Source: Treponema sp. UBA1240
Lineage (GTDB): Bacteria > Spirochaetota > Spirochaetia > Treponematales > Treponemataceae
Reading direction: 5' to 3'
DNA: 17,597 nt
Assembly: GCA_002308875.1 (NCBI GenBank)
Contig: DBWK01000059.1
Coordinates: forward strand, 17,268 to 34,864
Position numbers and translations under genes: made by a program. Under the pieces are notes generated by a model. That model made no database searches. It was given only the letters and a program-made list of their open reading frames with translations, and was not told where the DNA came from. Shown piece by piece: positions 1 through 7,526 of the stretch (positions are counted from its first letter, which is position 1; the number at the start of each line of letters is the position of its first letter).

Positions 1-724
1 CGTTGTTGAATCAGCATGGAAAAACGCTGACAGAATCGTAGGTGAGATTTCCACGGACGACTGGGGAAGATATGCTGAAGAGGTTCAAAAGAGGACAATC
101 GCTAGTCTTTCAAAAGACAAATCCGTAAAGGATTATCTTACTGATGAAGAAAATGAGTTTTTGCTGAATATGCTCGGAGATTCAACATATAACACTCTTA
201 CCAGCTTTGAGCCGTGGGTTTTGTCTTATTCACTTTCTGCGGTTTTGCTGCAAAGTTCAGGTTTGTTTGCTGAACAGAGCTATGACATGTATTTAATTTC
301 AAAGGCACATTCACAGAACAAAAAGATGGAAGGACTTGATACGCTTGAAACACAGCTGGACATTCTTCAATACGGAAATTGGGATGAACAGGTCTCATTC
401 CTCAAGGACGGCATAAAATCGATCCAAAACATCACCGAAGAAATAACCGACCTTGTATCGCTTTACGAAGCCTACCTTTCCGCTGATCCTGAAGTTTTTA
501 CTGCAATCTACGGAGAAGAAATTGAAAACGAGATAGCACAGAATCCTCTGTACAAGCCATACTACAAAAAGATGTTCGATGAACGGAACAAGAAGTGGGC
601 GGATAAAATAGCGGACTACCTTAAACAGGGCGGAAAAACGTTCATTTTTGCCGGAACAGGACACTTTACCGGCGACAATTCAGTCTTTTCTTTTATGAGA
701 AAAAACGGAACTCTCCAAAAGTAA
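1..724 (+). CDS. TraB/GumN family protein, C-terminal part (5' end outside window)
   Basis: The reading frame is open from base 2 to the TAA at 722-724, so the gene starts left of the window. The TTG at 161 is only an internal codon. About 240 residues are visible. They match the C-terminal two thirds of the TraB/GumN (Tiki-like) family: a 'FEPWVLSYSLS' segment early on, then 'GLDTLETQLDIL', a stretch ending 'ERNKKWADKIADYL', and a final 'FIFAGTGHFTG' containing the second GX2H motif of the superfamily, followed by a short 'SFMRKNG' tail. The family resembles metal-dependent proteases, but the bacterial role is poorly defined. Export cannot be judged because the N-terminus is missing. The gene ends in a terminator that overlaps the converging esterase gene. 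The family call is firm; function is unknown. Confidence 0.85.
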   Translation, partial: VVESAWKNADRIVGEISTDDWGRYAEEVQKRTIASLSKDKSVKDYLTDEENEFLLNMLGDSTYNTLTSFEPWVLSYSLSAVLLQSSGLFAEQSYDMYLISKAHSQNKKMEGLDTLETQLDILQYGNWDEQVSFLKDGIKSIQNITEEITDLVSLYEAYLSADPEVFTAIYGEEIENEIAQNPLYKPYYKKMFDERNKKWADKIADYLKQGGKTFIFAGTGHFTGDNSVFSFMRKNGTLQK

Positions 725-734
725 CCGTACGTTC

Positions 735-2666
735 CTAACTGATACACAACTCAAAAGGCGAAGCAGGCAACCCTGCTTCGTTTTTTATTTCAGGACCGGA
801 GGGATTCATCGCCCATGCATACCGCACAAACGACGGTTTTTCAGGTTTTGCCCAGTTAAAAACAATTGTACAAAAATCGCTGCTGCCTGAAGCGCAAAGA
901 ACCGCGTCAACTCTTTCAAACACCTTATCACTGCCTGCCGCAAAAACGGTTTTAAGCTTTTTGCCGTCATCCCGGACAGAACTGTTACCTGTTGAAAGTT
1001 TTACGGTTACAGTTTTTGAACCGCTGTCAAAAGCGGCATCAAGCGGTTGAGGACTGAACGGAGTTTGTGTTTTTCCGTATGCAATGCGGCAGGCTTCCGC
1101 GGCAAGACGTGTTCCTACGGGCTTTTTGTTTTCGGGGTGCAAATCATTCCACTCACCGCAGTCAATCGTAACAGCCATACCTGTCTGCGGCAGACAAAGA
1201 GTCTTCCGCTGTGCGTCACGAAGCAAAGGCCATGAGTCTTCTTCATAATCATTTTCAGGTTTAAAGTTCGGAAGCTGGGCAAATATAAACGGCAATTCGT
1301 TTTTTTCATAAAGGCTTGCCTTACACAGTTTTTTCCGCCAGCCCTTTATCAAAGCGGAAAAGCGCTCCTCGTATTCATCGGGATTCGGATCATTCGATTC
1401 ACCCTGATACCAGAGTACACCACGTAAGGCATAGGGAATAACCGGTGCTATCATGGAATTAAACAACGCATTCGGCTTCCAGGTCAGGAACAGTTCCGGC
1501 GGGCGGATTTCCGTCCTGCAGCCAAGTCGGCACTGCCACTGCCCTCTCAAATCAATCTGAACTTCTTCATTAAAAATTTTGAACGGTTTGTCCTCAGTAA
1601 ACTCGCCCGAATCCATAGCACCGGCAACAAGAACCCTGATTGTTATTTCATTTGAACCAGCTTTGAGAATACCCGCCGGAACACTGTATTTTCGAGGCGG
1701 ATACCTGTAGGTAGTCTCGCCGATTTTAGCACCGTTTATATAAACCGTATCCGCGTCAACAATAGTTCCAAGCCACGCTTTTGCAGAACCGGAAAGCAAG
1801 CTTTTTTCCTCACTGGAAATTTCAAAGTTTTTTGAAAACCATAAAACGCCGGCAAAATACTCACCTTTTTCAATAATGCTTTCCTTTGTCAAAAATTTTT
1901 CAAACCGGCACGGCAGAACAACGTCAAATACTTTTCCGCCGCCATCTGCTCCCGCATCCTTTGCGGCAATTGTCCTGTACCAGGCAGCCTGTTCTTTTGC
2001 GGCAGCCTTTTCCAAGCGTTGTGCTTCTCCCGTTTTTTTTAGAGCGTCCACAACTTTTTTTAATTCGGGATACAGTGCAAGAGTTTCTGTGTCAAACCAT
2101 GCTTCCACAGGCGAACCGCCGTGACTGGCGTTTATCAGCCCCAAAGGCACACCTTCTCTTGCGGAAAGTTCCTTTGCAAAAAAATACGCGGTTGCAGAAT
2201 ACGCTTCAACGGTCTCAGCGGAAAGCGGATTCCAAAACCCGCCGTCAATATCTTTGCGTTCCGCACAGAATTCGTACGAAACAGGAATTTTGAATTGTCT
2301 TACAACAGGATATTCTTTCAGCGCTAATTCTTCGGGATATGTATCCTTTACCCTGCTTACAGGCAATTCCATGTTTGACTGCCCCGAACAAAGCCACACA
2401 TCACCAAGCAGAATATCTTTTACGGTAATTGAATTTCTGCCGTCTTCCACAGTCAGCAAAAAAGGACCGCAAGAACAAGCCGTTCCGGTATCAAAACAAA
2501 CTTTCCATGAACCATCGGAATCAACAGATGTTTTTTTTACCTGTGAAAGAAAACTCACCTTCAGCGTTGATGAGGGAACACCCCATCCCCATATATTAAT
2601 CATACTGTTCCGCTGAAGAATCATTCCATCCGAAATAACGGACGGAAGCTTTATAGATTTGCGCAT
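735..2666 (-). CDS. Sialate O-acetylesterase-like SGNH hydrolase
   Basis: A 643-residue protein of the sialate O-acetylesterase family, which removes O-acetyl groups from sialic acids or from plant and host glycans. The N-terminal sheet domain carries the usual 'LPSVISDGMILQR' opening. The nucleophile block 'CSGQSNME' puts the catalytic Ser at about residue 97. A galactose-binding-like jelly-roll insert lies around 275-370. Then come 'RGVLWYQGESN' and a late 'DLHPENK' block with the Asp/His pair. The C-terminus ends in the family's typical 'AGLPASPF' motif. No signal peptide is seen; the protein begins almost at the conserved motif, suggesting a cytoplasmic enzyme acting on imported sugars. 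There is no Shine-Dalgarno sequence, and a -10 box lies six bases before the ATG. It appears monocistronic. Exact substrate is not known. Confidence 0.88.
   Translation of the reverse strand: MRKSIKLPSVISDGMILQRNSMINIWGWGVPSSTLKVSFLSQVKKTSVDSDGSWKVCFDTGTACSCGPFLLTVEDGRNSITVKDILLGDVWLCSGQSNMELPVSRVKDTYPEELALKEYPVVRQFKIPVSYEFCAERKDIDGGFWNPLSAETVEAYSATAYFFAKELSAREGVPLGLINASHGGSPVEAWFDTETLALYPELKKVVDALKKTGEAQRLEKAAAKEQAAWYRTIAAKDAGADGGGKVFDVVLPCRFEKFLTKESIIEKGEYFAGVLWFSKNFEISSEEKSLLSGSAKAWLGTIVDADTVYINGAKIGETTYRYPPRKYSVPAGILKAGSNEITIRVLVAGAMDSGEFTEDKPFKIFNEEVQIDLRGQWQCRLGCRTEIRPPELFLTWKPNALFNSMIAPVIPYALRGVLWYQGESNDPNPDEYEERFSALIKGWRKKLCKASLYEKNELPFIFAQLPNFKPENDYEEDSWPLLRDAQRKTLCLPQTGMAVTIDCGEWNDLHPENKKPVGTRLAAEACRIAYGKTQTPFSPQPLDAAFDSGSKTVTVKLSTGNSSVRDDGKKLKTVFAAGSDKVFERVDAVLCASGSSDFCTIVFNWAKPEKPSFVRYAWAMNPSGPEIKNEAGLPASPFELCIS
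759..790 (+). terminator. Intrinsic terminator of the TraB gene, inside the 3' end of the esterase gene
   Basis: A perfect 9-bp stem (CGAAGCAGG at 759-767 and CCTGCTTCG at 772-780) with a 4-base loop is followed directly by TTTTTTATTT at 781-790. This is a canonical rho-independent terminator for the + strand gene ending at 724. On the minus strand the same bases are codons of the esterase C-terminus (Glu-Ala-Gly-Leu-Pro-Ala-Ser-Pro). The minus-strand transcript has no good U-run after the hairpin. Confidence 0.85.
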
Positions 2667-2672
2667 ACTTTA

Positions 2673-2678
2673 ACTATA
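2673..2678 (-). promoter_or_regulatory. -10 element of the esterase gene, leaderless geometry
   Basis: On the minus strand the sequence reads TATAGT, then six bases (TAAAGT), then the ATG at 2666. With normal sigma-70 spacing, transcription would begin at or within a base or two of the start codon. No convincing -35 hexamer is seen 16-19 bases upstream and no Shine-Dalgarno sequence precedes the ATG. Confidence 0.5.
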
Positions 2679-2724
2679 ATTGAAGTGCTTTTACAACAGA
2701 ATAAGAAAAATTCCTTACAGCGTG

Positions 2725-2752
2725 TTGACAAACATAGTTATTTTATTCTAAT
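2725..2752 (+). promoter_or_regulatory. Promoter of the trmB-ddh-lysA operon
   Basis: A perfect -35 hexamer TTGACA (2725-2730) is followed after 16 bases by TCTAAT (2747-2752), five of six matches to the -10 consensus. The predicted start is near 2759, giving an untranslated leader of about 29 bases that contains an inverted repeat. Confidence 0.7.
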
Positions 2753-2758
2753 CTTATA

Positions 2759-2782
2759 TAGTAGTATTAAAAGATACCACTA
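2759..2782. promoter_or_regulatory. Candidate operator: imperfect palindrome at the trmB transcription start
   Basis: TAGTAGTAT (2759-2767) and ATACCACTA (2774-2782) are inverted repeats with one mismatched pair, separated by six bases. The site covers the predicted transcription start just downstream of the -10 box. It is a reasonable place for autorepression by the TrmB-type regulator encoded next to it. This is inference; no known consensus has been matched. Confidence 0.4.
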
Positions 2783-2787
2783 TTATT

Positions 2788-3483
2788 ATGAGCCATATAC
2801 TTTTAACGGACAACTTAATTTCTTTCGGACTCACGAGACAGGAAGCTCAGATATACCTTGAACTGCTGACTCACGGTGAAATGTCAGGCTACGAAGCGGC
2901 AAAAGAAACCGGTATCTCGCGTTCAAACGCATATTCTTCGCTTTCAGGGCTGATTGAAAAAGGCGCGGCGCGTTTGATTGAGGGTGAAACAACCAAATAC
3001 ACACCTGTACCACTTAAAGAATTTTTGGAGAATGCACTTAGAGAACTTTCAGACAAAGCAGACTTTCTGCTTAAAAATGCACCCAAGCAGCTGGTTTCAT
3101 CGGACGGCTACCTTACTATAAAAGGTTCTCTGAACATTAAAAACAAAATCCGCGTTATGATTGAAGAAACAAAGCTGCGTCTGTATTTTCAGGCATCACC
3201 GCAAATTATTTCCGAATTTGAAACGGAACTGAGATACCTTGTTGAAGCAGATAAAAAGGTCGTAATTCTTACGGATGATTATAAACTTCACGGTGCAAAA
3301 ATATACAAAGCAAAGACGGAAGAAGGCCAGGTCCGTCTCATAACGGATTCTTCCTATGTTCTGACAGGTGAGATGACCGGAAACGAGCATGACACATGCC
3401 TGTATTCGGGACAGCAAAACCTTGTTTCAGTTATGAAAGAAGCTTTAAAGAATAAAATAGTACTGTTGGAAAAGAAACAGTAA
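2788..3483 (+). CDS. TrmB-family transcriptional regulator
   Basis: A 231-residue regulator. Residues 9-75 form a TrmB-type winged helix-turn-helix: 'FGLTRQEAQIYLELL', then a recognition-helix region 'ETGISRSNAYSSLSGLIEKG' and a wing ending 'TTKYTPVPL'. A short helical linker follows (78-105). The C-terminal half resembles the PLD-like sensor domain of bacterial TrmB proteins, including 'RLITDSSYVLTGEM'. TrmB proteins usually sense sugars in archaea; bacterial members are little studied. This one heads an operon with ddh and lysA, whose start nearly overlaps its stop, so a role in controlling lysine or DAP synthesis is likely by context. The ATG has no recognisable Shine-Dalgarno sequence. 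The family assignment is good; ligand and regulon are inferred. Confidence 0.85.
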   Translation: MSHILLTDNLISFGLTRQEAQIYLELLTHGEMSGYEAAKETGISRSNAYSSLSGLIEKGAARLIEGETTKYTPVPLKEFLENALRELSDKADFLLKNAPKQLVSSDGYLTIKGSLNIKNKIRVMIEETKLRLYFQASPQIISEFETELRYLVEADKKVVILTDDYKLHGAKIYKAKTEEGQVRLITDSSYVLTGEMTGNEHDTCLYSGQQNLVSVMKEALKNKIVLLEKKQ

Positions 3484-3484
3484 T

Positions 3485-3489
3485 GGAGG
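3485..3489 (+). promoter_or_regulatory. Ribosome binding site that fixes the ddh start
   Basis: GGAGG lies five bases before the ATG at 3495. An earlier in-frame ATG at 3483-3485 overlaps the trmB TAA (3481-3483), but it has no Shine-Dalgarno of its own and would place this GGAGG inside the coding sequence. The start at 3495 also gives the expected MKIGI beginning of a Rossmann fold. The close spacing suggests termination-reinitiation coupling with trmB. Confidence 0.8.
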
Positions 3490-3494
3490 ATAAA

Positions 3495-4475
3495 ATGAAA
3501 ATTGGTATTTTAGGTTACGGTAATCTTGGAAAAGGTGTTGAATGTGCCGTAAAAAACAGCGCGGACATGGAACTTGCCGCGGTATTTACACGCAGGGATC
3601 CGGCTTCAGTAAAGCTGCTTACGTCAGGAGTTCCTGTTTACAGCGTAAATGACGCAAAAAAATACAAAGATCAGGTTGATGTTCTTGTTATCTGCGGCGG
3701 AAGTGCAACTGACCTTCCAAAACAGACACCGGAATATGCCGAATACTTTAACGTAATAGACAGTTTTGATACACACGCACGTATCCCGGAGCATTTTGCA
3801 AATGTCGACAAAGCCGCAAAAAACAGCAAGCATACCGCATTAATAAGCTGTGGCTGGGATCCGGGAATGTTCAGTCTTGCGCGTCTGTATGCAAACTGTA
3901 TTCTGCCTGACGGAAACGACTACACATTTTGGGGCAAAGGCGTAAGTCAGGGACACAGCGACGCAATCCGCAGAGTTGAAGGCGTAAAAAACGGCAAACA
4001 GTATACAATTCCGGTACAGTCAGCGCTAGAAGCTGTTCGTGCCGGCAAAAACCCCGAACTCACAACACGACAGAAGCACACCCGAGAATGCTTTGTTGTT
4101 GCGGAAGAAGGCGCGGACAAGGCCAAAATTGAAAAACAAATTAAGGAAATGCCCAACTACTTTGCCGATTACGACACAACAGTGCACTTTATCAGCGAAG
4201 AAGAATTAGCGCGCGACCATGCCGGCATTCCGCACGGCGGATTTGTTTTCCGCACAGGAAAAACAGGTTGGAACAAAGAATACAACAACGTAATTGAATA
4301 CAGTCTCAAGCTTGATTCAAACCCCGCGTTTACTTCAAGCGTTCTGATTGCCTATGCACGCGCAGTTTACCGGATGAACAAAGAAGGTTTGACCGGCTGC
4401 AAAACCGTATTCGATGTAGCACCCGCATACCTCAGTCCGCTTAGCGGTGAAGAAATCCGCGCACATCTGCTGTAG
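3495..4475 (+). CDS. ddh: meso-Diaminopimelate D-dehydrogenase
   Basis: A 326-residue NADP-dependent enzyme that reductively aminates tetrahydrodipicolinate to meso-diaminopimelate in one step, bypassing the acylated intermediates of the DapD/DapE routes. The N-terminal Rossmann motif is 'GYGNLGKGVE' near residue 7. Family signatures follow: 'CGGSATDLPKQTPEYA', 'STGWDPGMFS'-like 'SCGWDPGMFS', 'FWGKGVSQGHSDAIRRVEGV', 'ECFVVAEEG', 'HGGFVFRTG' and 'KLDSNPAFTSS'. These line up closely with the Corynebacterium glutamicum enzyme as I recall it, and the length is normal (about 320). The gene is followed after 20 bases by lysA, which uses its product. It ends with tandem stops TAG TAA. The start was chosen from the GGAGG at 3485-3489. 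Confidence 0.95.
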   Translation: MKIGILGYGNLGKGVECAVKNSADMELAAVFTRRDPASVKLLTSGVPVYSVNDAKKYKDQVDVLVICGGSATDLPKQTPEYAEYFNVIDSFDTHARIPEHFANVDKAAKNSKHTALISCGWDPGMFSLARLYANCILPDGNDYTFWGKGVSQGHSDAIRRVEGVKNGKQYTIPVQSALEAVRAGKNPELTTRQKHTRECFVVAEEGADKAKIEKQIKEMPNYFADYDTTVHFISEEELARDHAGIPHGGFVFRTGKTGWNKEYNNVIEYSLKLDSNPAFTSSVLIAYARAVYRMNKEGLTGCKTVFDVAPAYLSPLSGEEIRAHLL

Positions 4476-4495
4476 TAAGAGAACTTGGAGTTATT

Positions 4496-5758
4496 ATGAA
4501 TTCATATATCGAAGCATCCAATTATTTTGAAGGCAACAATCCCGAACAGATTGCTTCCGAATACGGCACACCGCTTTATGTATACAACGAGCGTATTCTT
4601 CGCGACCGTATGCACAGTGTAAGCCAGGTAATCACAAAATATCCTTACACCGCCAATTATTCCGTAAAGGCAAACACAAACATTCACATTCTTAAAATTG
4701 CTCTTGAAGAAGGACTCAACTGTGATGCAATGAGTACAGGTGAACTTCAGATGCTTTTTAAAGCGGGCTTTCCTAAAGAACGCATATTCTTTGTACCTAA
4801 CAACGTTTCCACGGAAGAACTTGTTTTTGCACTGAAGCACGGCGTTATGACAAGCTTGGATAGTCTTGCCCAGCTTGAACTTTTCGGTCAGTGTTGCTGT
4901 GACCTGGAACTTGCTCCTGAAAAAAGAACATGTGCTGTAAGAATAAATCCGGGAATCGGCGCAGGTCACAACGAAAAGGTTGTTACAGGCGGAAAGAAAA
5001 CAAAATTCGGCATTGCCGAGGAAGACATTCCGCAGATTTTTGAAATTGCGGAAAAATACAAACTGACAATCGCGGGAATAAACCAGCACATCGGTTCCGG
5101 CTTTATGGATCCGCAGCCTTATCTTGATGCTGTTACAAATATTCTGCGCATTGCCTTGCAGTTCAAAAACCTCAAATTCATAGACTTTGGCGGTGGATAC
5201 GGAATCCCGTATCACAAGCTTGATGACGAAAAACCGTTCCCTATGGACGACTTTAAAAAACGTCTTGAGCCAATTCTTGATGACTTTGTTGCAAAGTACG
5301 GAAGTGCGCCCTTGTTCAAGTCTGAACCCGGACGTTTTTGCGTTGCCGAGAGCAGCGTAATACTCGGCAGAGTCCACGCAACCAAACAGAACAACGGCCA
5401 CCTGTTTGCCGGCACAGACGTGGGAATGAACGTTCTTGTACGTCCGAGCATGTACGACAGCTGGCACGATGTGGAAGTAATCCGCGACGGCAAAGTTGTT
5501 CCGCGCAATGAACTAATAGAACAGAATTTGGTAGGAAACATCTGTGAATCAGGCGACATTCTTGCAAAGTCACGCCCGCTGCCAAAAATGGAACGTGGCG
5601 ACCTTGCATGTATTCTCGACACAGGTGCATACGGATGGAGCATGTGCTCAACATACAACAGCCGCCCGAGACCAGCCGAAATTCTTATAACCGAAAAAGG
5701 AAAAGTAAAAACAATACGACGCAGAGAAACTGTTGAAGACCTTATGAGATTGTTCTAA
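4496..5758 (+). CDS. lysA: Diaminopimelate decarboxylase
   Basis: A 420-residue PLP enzyme of the alanine racemase-like fold type III, converting meso-diaminopimelate to L-lysine and CO2. The PLP lysine is K58 in 'YSVKANTN'. The glycine-rich phosphate loop is 'FGGGYGIPY' (231-239), the substrate arginine/glutamate region is 'SEPGRFCVAESS' (276-287), the catalytic cysteine is C350 in 'CESGD', and the C-terminal 'TGAYGWSMCSTYNSRPRP' (376-393) is characteristic. A Shine-Dalgarno GGAG at 4487-4490 sits five bases before the ATG. It is the last gene of the trmB-ddh-lysA operon and directly consumes the Ddh product. Treponeme peptidoglycan is reported to use ornithine rather than DAP, so if this is a treponeme the operon would serve lysine supply rather than the cell wall. 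Confidence 0.95.
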   Translation: MNSYIEASNYFEGNNPEQIASEYGTPLYVYNERILRDRMHSVSQVITKYPYTANYSVKANTNIHILKIALEEGLNCDAMSTGELQMLFKAGFPKERIFFVPNNVSTEELVFALKHGVMTSLDSLAQLELFGQCCCDLELAPEKRTCAVRINPGIGAGHNEKVVTGGKKTKFGIAEEDIPQIFEIAEKYKLTIAGINQHIGSGFMDPQPYLDAVTNILRIALQFKNLKFIDFGGGYGIPYHKLDDEKPFPMDDFKKRLEPILDDFVAKYGSAPLFKSEPGRFCVAESSVILGRVHATKQNNGHLFAGTDVGMNVLVRPSMYDSWHDVEVIRDGKVVPRNELIEQNLVGNICESGDILAKSRPLPKMERGDLACILDTGAYGWSMCSTYNSRPRPAEILITEKGKVKTIRRRETVEDLMRLF

Positions 5759-5774
5759 AACAATTTTTGGTTCA

Positions 5775-5815
5775 GTGGAAAACACAAAAGTGTTTTCCAC
5801 CGGGCCGGTTTTATT
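5775..5815 (+). terminator. Hairpin terminator after lysA, shared with the converging MATE gene
   Basis: A perfect 11-bp stem (GTGGAAAACAC at 5775-5785, GTGTTTTCCAC at 5790-5800) closes an AAAA loop. A second small GC-rich repeat (ACCGG/CCGGT, 5799-5809) and TTTTATT follow. The T-run is separated from the main stem by eight bases, so it is not a textbook terminator. It lies between two converging stops (5758 and 5821), which supports a terminator role in one or both directions. Confidence 0.65.
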
Positions 5816-5820
5816 CAGTA

Positions 5821-7194
5821 CTAATCCGGCAAATCTTTGATGTACTTTTTGTAAGTTTGCGCAAGGAACAGCACCGTTGCAGCCAGCGATGACAGTTCCG
5901 CAATCGGGAACGCCCACCAGACAAAATTCAGTTTTCCGCTGAGCGACAGCAGCCATGCAACAGGCAGCAGAACAATAAGCTGCCGGATAAAGCTTACAAG
6001 CATACTCTGCAAACCTTCACCAACCGCCTGAAAAACACAACCGAACACAATACAAAAAGCAGCAATCGGAAAGTGCAGCGCTATTATTCTCAGAGCGGGA
6101 ATACCGATAGAAAGCATTTCGTCAGAAGCGTTAAACAGCCCCAGGAAAAAACCGGGGAAAAGTTCAAACAAAAGAGTTCCACCTATCATTATGCAGCAGG
6201 CGGCAAGCGAAGAAAGCTTAACAGCCCTGATAATTCTGTGCTTTTTCTTTGCCCCGAAATTGTATGCAATTATCGGAACAGCACCGTTATTCAGTCCAAA
6301 AACCGGCATAAAGATAAAACTCTGCAATTTAAAGTAAACACCAAAAACCGCTATTGCAGTTGTGGAGAACGAGCCCAGAATAAGGTTCAAAAAATAAACC
6401 ATTACTGAGCCGACAGAACCCAACAGAACGGAAGGAACACCGACCGCATAAATGTCTTTTATCACGGTACCGTCAGGACGGAAGCCTTTAAAGCTGAAAT
6501 TGATTTCCTTGTTGTGGGTAAGGTTAAGAATTGCGGAAACAATCATTGCGGCAATCTGTCCGAGAACAGTTGCAATCGCAGCACCGGCAATTCCCAGCTT
6601 TGGAAATCCGCACAAGCCAAAAATAAGCAGAGGATCAAAAACAAGGTTAAAAACAGTTCCCGTAAGCTGCGAAATCATTGACAAAAACATTTTTCCGGTG
6701 GATTGAAGCAAGCGTTCAAACGTTATTGAACCAAAGATACCAACCGAAACAATCAGACAAATCCGCATGTAGGTTACGCCGTAGTCGATTATCCCGGTAT
6801 TTGTTGTCTGACTTTCAAAATAAACGTGTGGAACAAAAATACCAATAAGAACAAAAACAACCGCACTGCAAAGCGCAATAAAAACACCGTTCAAGGCTGT
6901 TTTATCAACCGCGTCCTGCCTTCTTTCACCAAGTCGGCGCGAAAGCAGCGAGTTAATACCAACACCCGTTCCAACACCTACTGCAATCAAAAGGTTCTGA
7001 ATCGGAAAAGCGAGCGAAACGGCTGTAAGCGCATCTTCAGAGATTCTTGCAACAAAAATGCTGTCTATAATATTGTACAAAGACTGTACAAACATTGAAA
7101 TCATCATCGGCAGCGACATTTGCAGCAGAAGCTTACCGAGCGACATTGTACCCATTTTGTTTTCGGGCATTGCGGTAACTTTTTCTTCACTCAT
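5821..7194 (-). CDS. MATE family multidrug/cation efflux transporter
   Basis: A 457-residue inner-membrane protein with about 12 hydrophobic segments, the usual size and topology of MATE (NorM/DinF-type) antiporters that export cationic compounds using Na+ or H+. The N-terminal half begins with the characteristic 'YNIIDSIFVARISEDALTAVSLAFPIQ', and 'GVGTGVGINSLLSRRLGE' follows. The second half repeats the pattern with 'GLNNGAVPIIAYNFGAKK' (about residues 300-317). A Shine-Dalgarno GAGGA lies six bases before the ATG. Only a few bases separate this site from the rpmB terminator, so no standard promoter fits between them. The substrate cannot be told from sequence. Confidence 0.9.
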   Translation of the reverse strand: MSEEKVTAMPENKMGTMSLGKLLLQMSLPMMISMFVQSLYNIIDSIFVARISEDALTAVSLAFPIQNLLIAVGVGTGVGINSLLSRRLGERRQDAVDKTALNGVFIALCSAVVFVLIGIFVPHVYFESQTTNTGIIDYGVTYMRICLIVSVGIFGSITFERLLQSTGKMFLSMISQLTGTVFNLVFDPLLIFGLCGFPKLGIAGAAIATVLGQIAAMIVSAILNLTHNKEINFSFKGFRPDGTVIKDIYAVGVPSVLLGSVGSVMVYFLNLILGSFSTTAIAVFGVYFKLQSFIFMPVFGLNNGAVPIIAYNFGAKKKHRIIRAVKLSSLAACCIMIGGTLLFELFPGFFLGLFNASDEMLSIGIPALRIIALHFPIAAFCIVFGCVFQAVGEGLQSMLVSFIRQLIVLLPVAWLLSLSGKLNFVWWAFPIAELSSLAATVLFLAQTYKKYIKDLPD

Positions 7195-7212
7195 ATAAAA
7201 TCCTCATATAAC

Positions 7213-7240
7213 AAAAAACCCGCTTTCCAAAGCGGGTTTT
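7213..7240 (-). terminator. Intrinsic terminator of rpmB
   Basis: Arms AAAACCCGCTTT (7215-7226) and AAAGCGGGTTTT (7229-7240) are perfectly complementary. On the minus strand the GC-rich stem runs into TTTTTTGTT. This is a standard rho-independent terminator for rpmB. It lies only a few bases upstream of the Shine-Dalgarno of the MATE gene on the same strand. Confidence 0.85.
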
Positions 7241-7294
7241 CACAACAAAAGGTTTCGCAGGCAGACTGCTTCCTTTTTTCAAAGAAACAACAAC

Positions 7295-7486
7295 TTAGAC
7301 TTTTTTGGTAAGATATCCGCTTCTTAAACAACGGGTACACATTTTTACAGTCATTGTCGTACCGCCGATTTCTGTTTTTACTTCAACAATATTAGGTCTC
7401 CATGTACGACGAACATGATTATAAGACTTACTTACCTTATTTCCTGACAATGAACCTTTTCCACAAATTTCGCATCTTCTTGACAT
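7295..7486 (-). CDS. rpmB: 50S ribosomal protein L28
   Basis: A 63-residue basic protein of the large ribosomal subunit. It opens 'MSRRCEICGKG' and continues with 'NHVRRTWRPNIVEVK' and a C-terminal 'MCTRCLRSGYLTKK'. Both Cys pairs (CEIC and CTRC) are present, so this is the zinc-ribbon (C+) form of L28. A Shine-Dalgarno AGG lies seven bases before the ATG. It stands as a single-gene unit with its own promoter (7527-7555) and terminator (7213-7240). Confidence 0.95.
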   Translation of the reverse strand: MSRRCEICGKGSLSGNKVSKSYNHVRRTWRPNIVEVKTEIGGTTMTVKMCTRCLRSGYLTKKV

Positions 7487-7526
7487 ATTATTACCTGCCT
7501 AAATTAATTCAACACTGTGAGTTAGC

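Noticed and set aside
161..163. TTG as the start of the TraB gene
   Set aside because: The upstream frame is open to base 2 and encodes sequence that fits the family.
1876..2616. Several overlapping + strand frames inside the esterase gene
   Set aside because: Antisense shadows of a long gene with complete family motifs; no domains or ribosome sites.
3483..3485. First ATG of ddh, overlapping the trmB stop
   Set aside because: It has no Shine-Dalgarno, and GGAGG sits correctly before the next in-frame ATG at 3495, which begins the Rossmann fold as expected.
4502..5467. 321-codon open frame on the minus strand inside lysA
   Set aside because: It lies fully antisense to a well-supported lysA, has no recognisable domain and a Cys/Phe/Arg-rich composition typical of a shadow frame.
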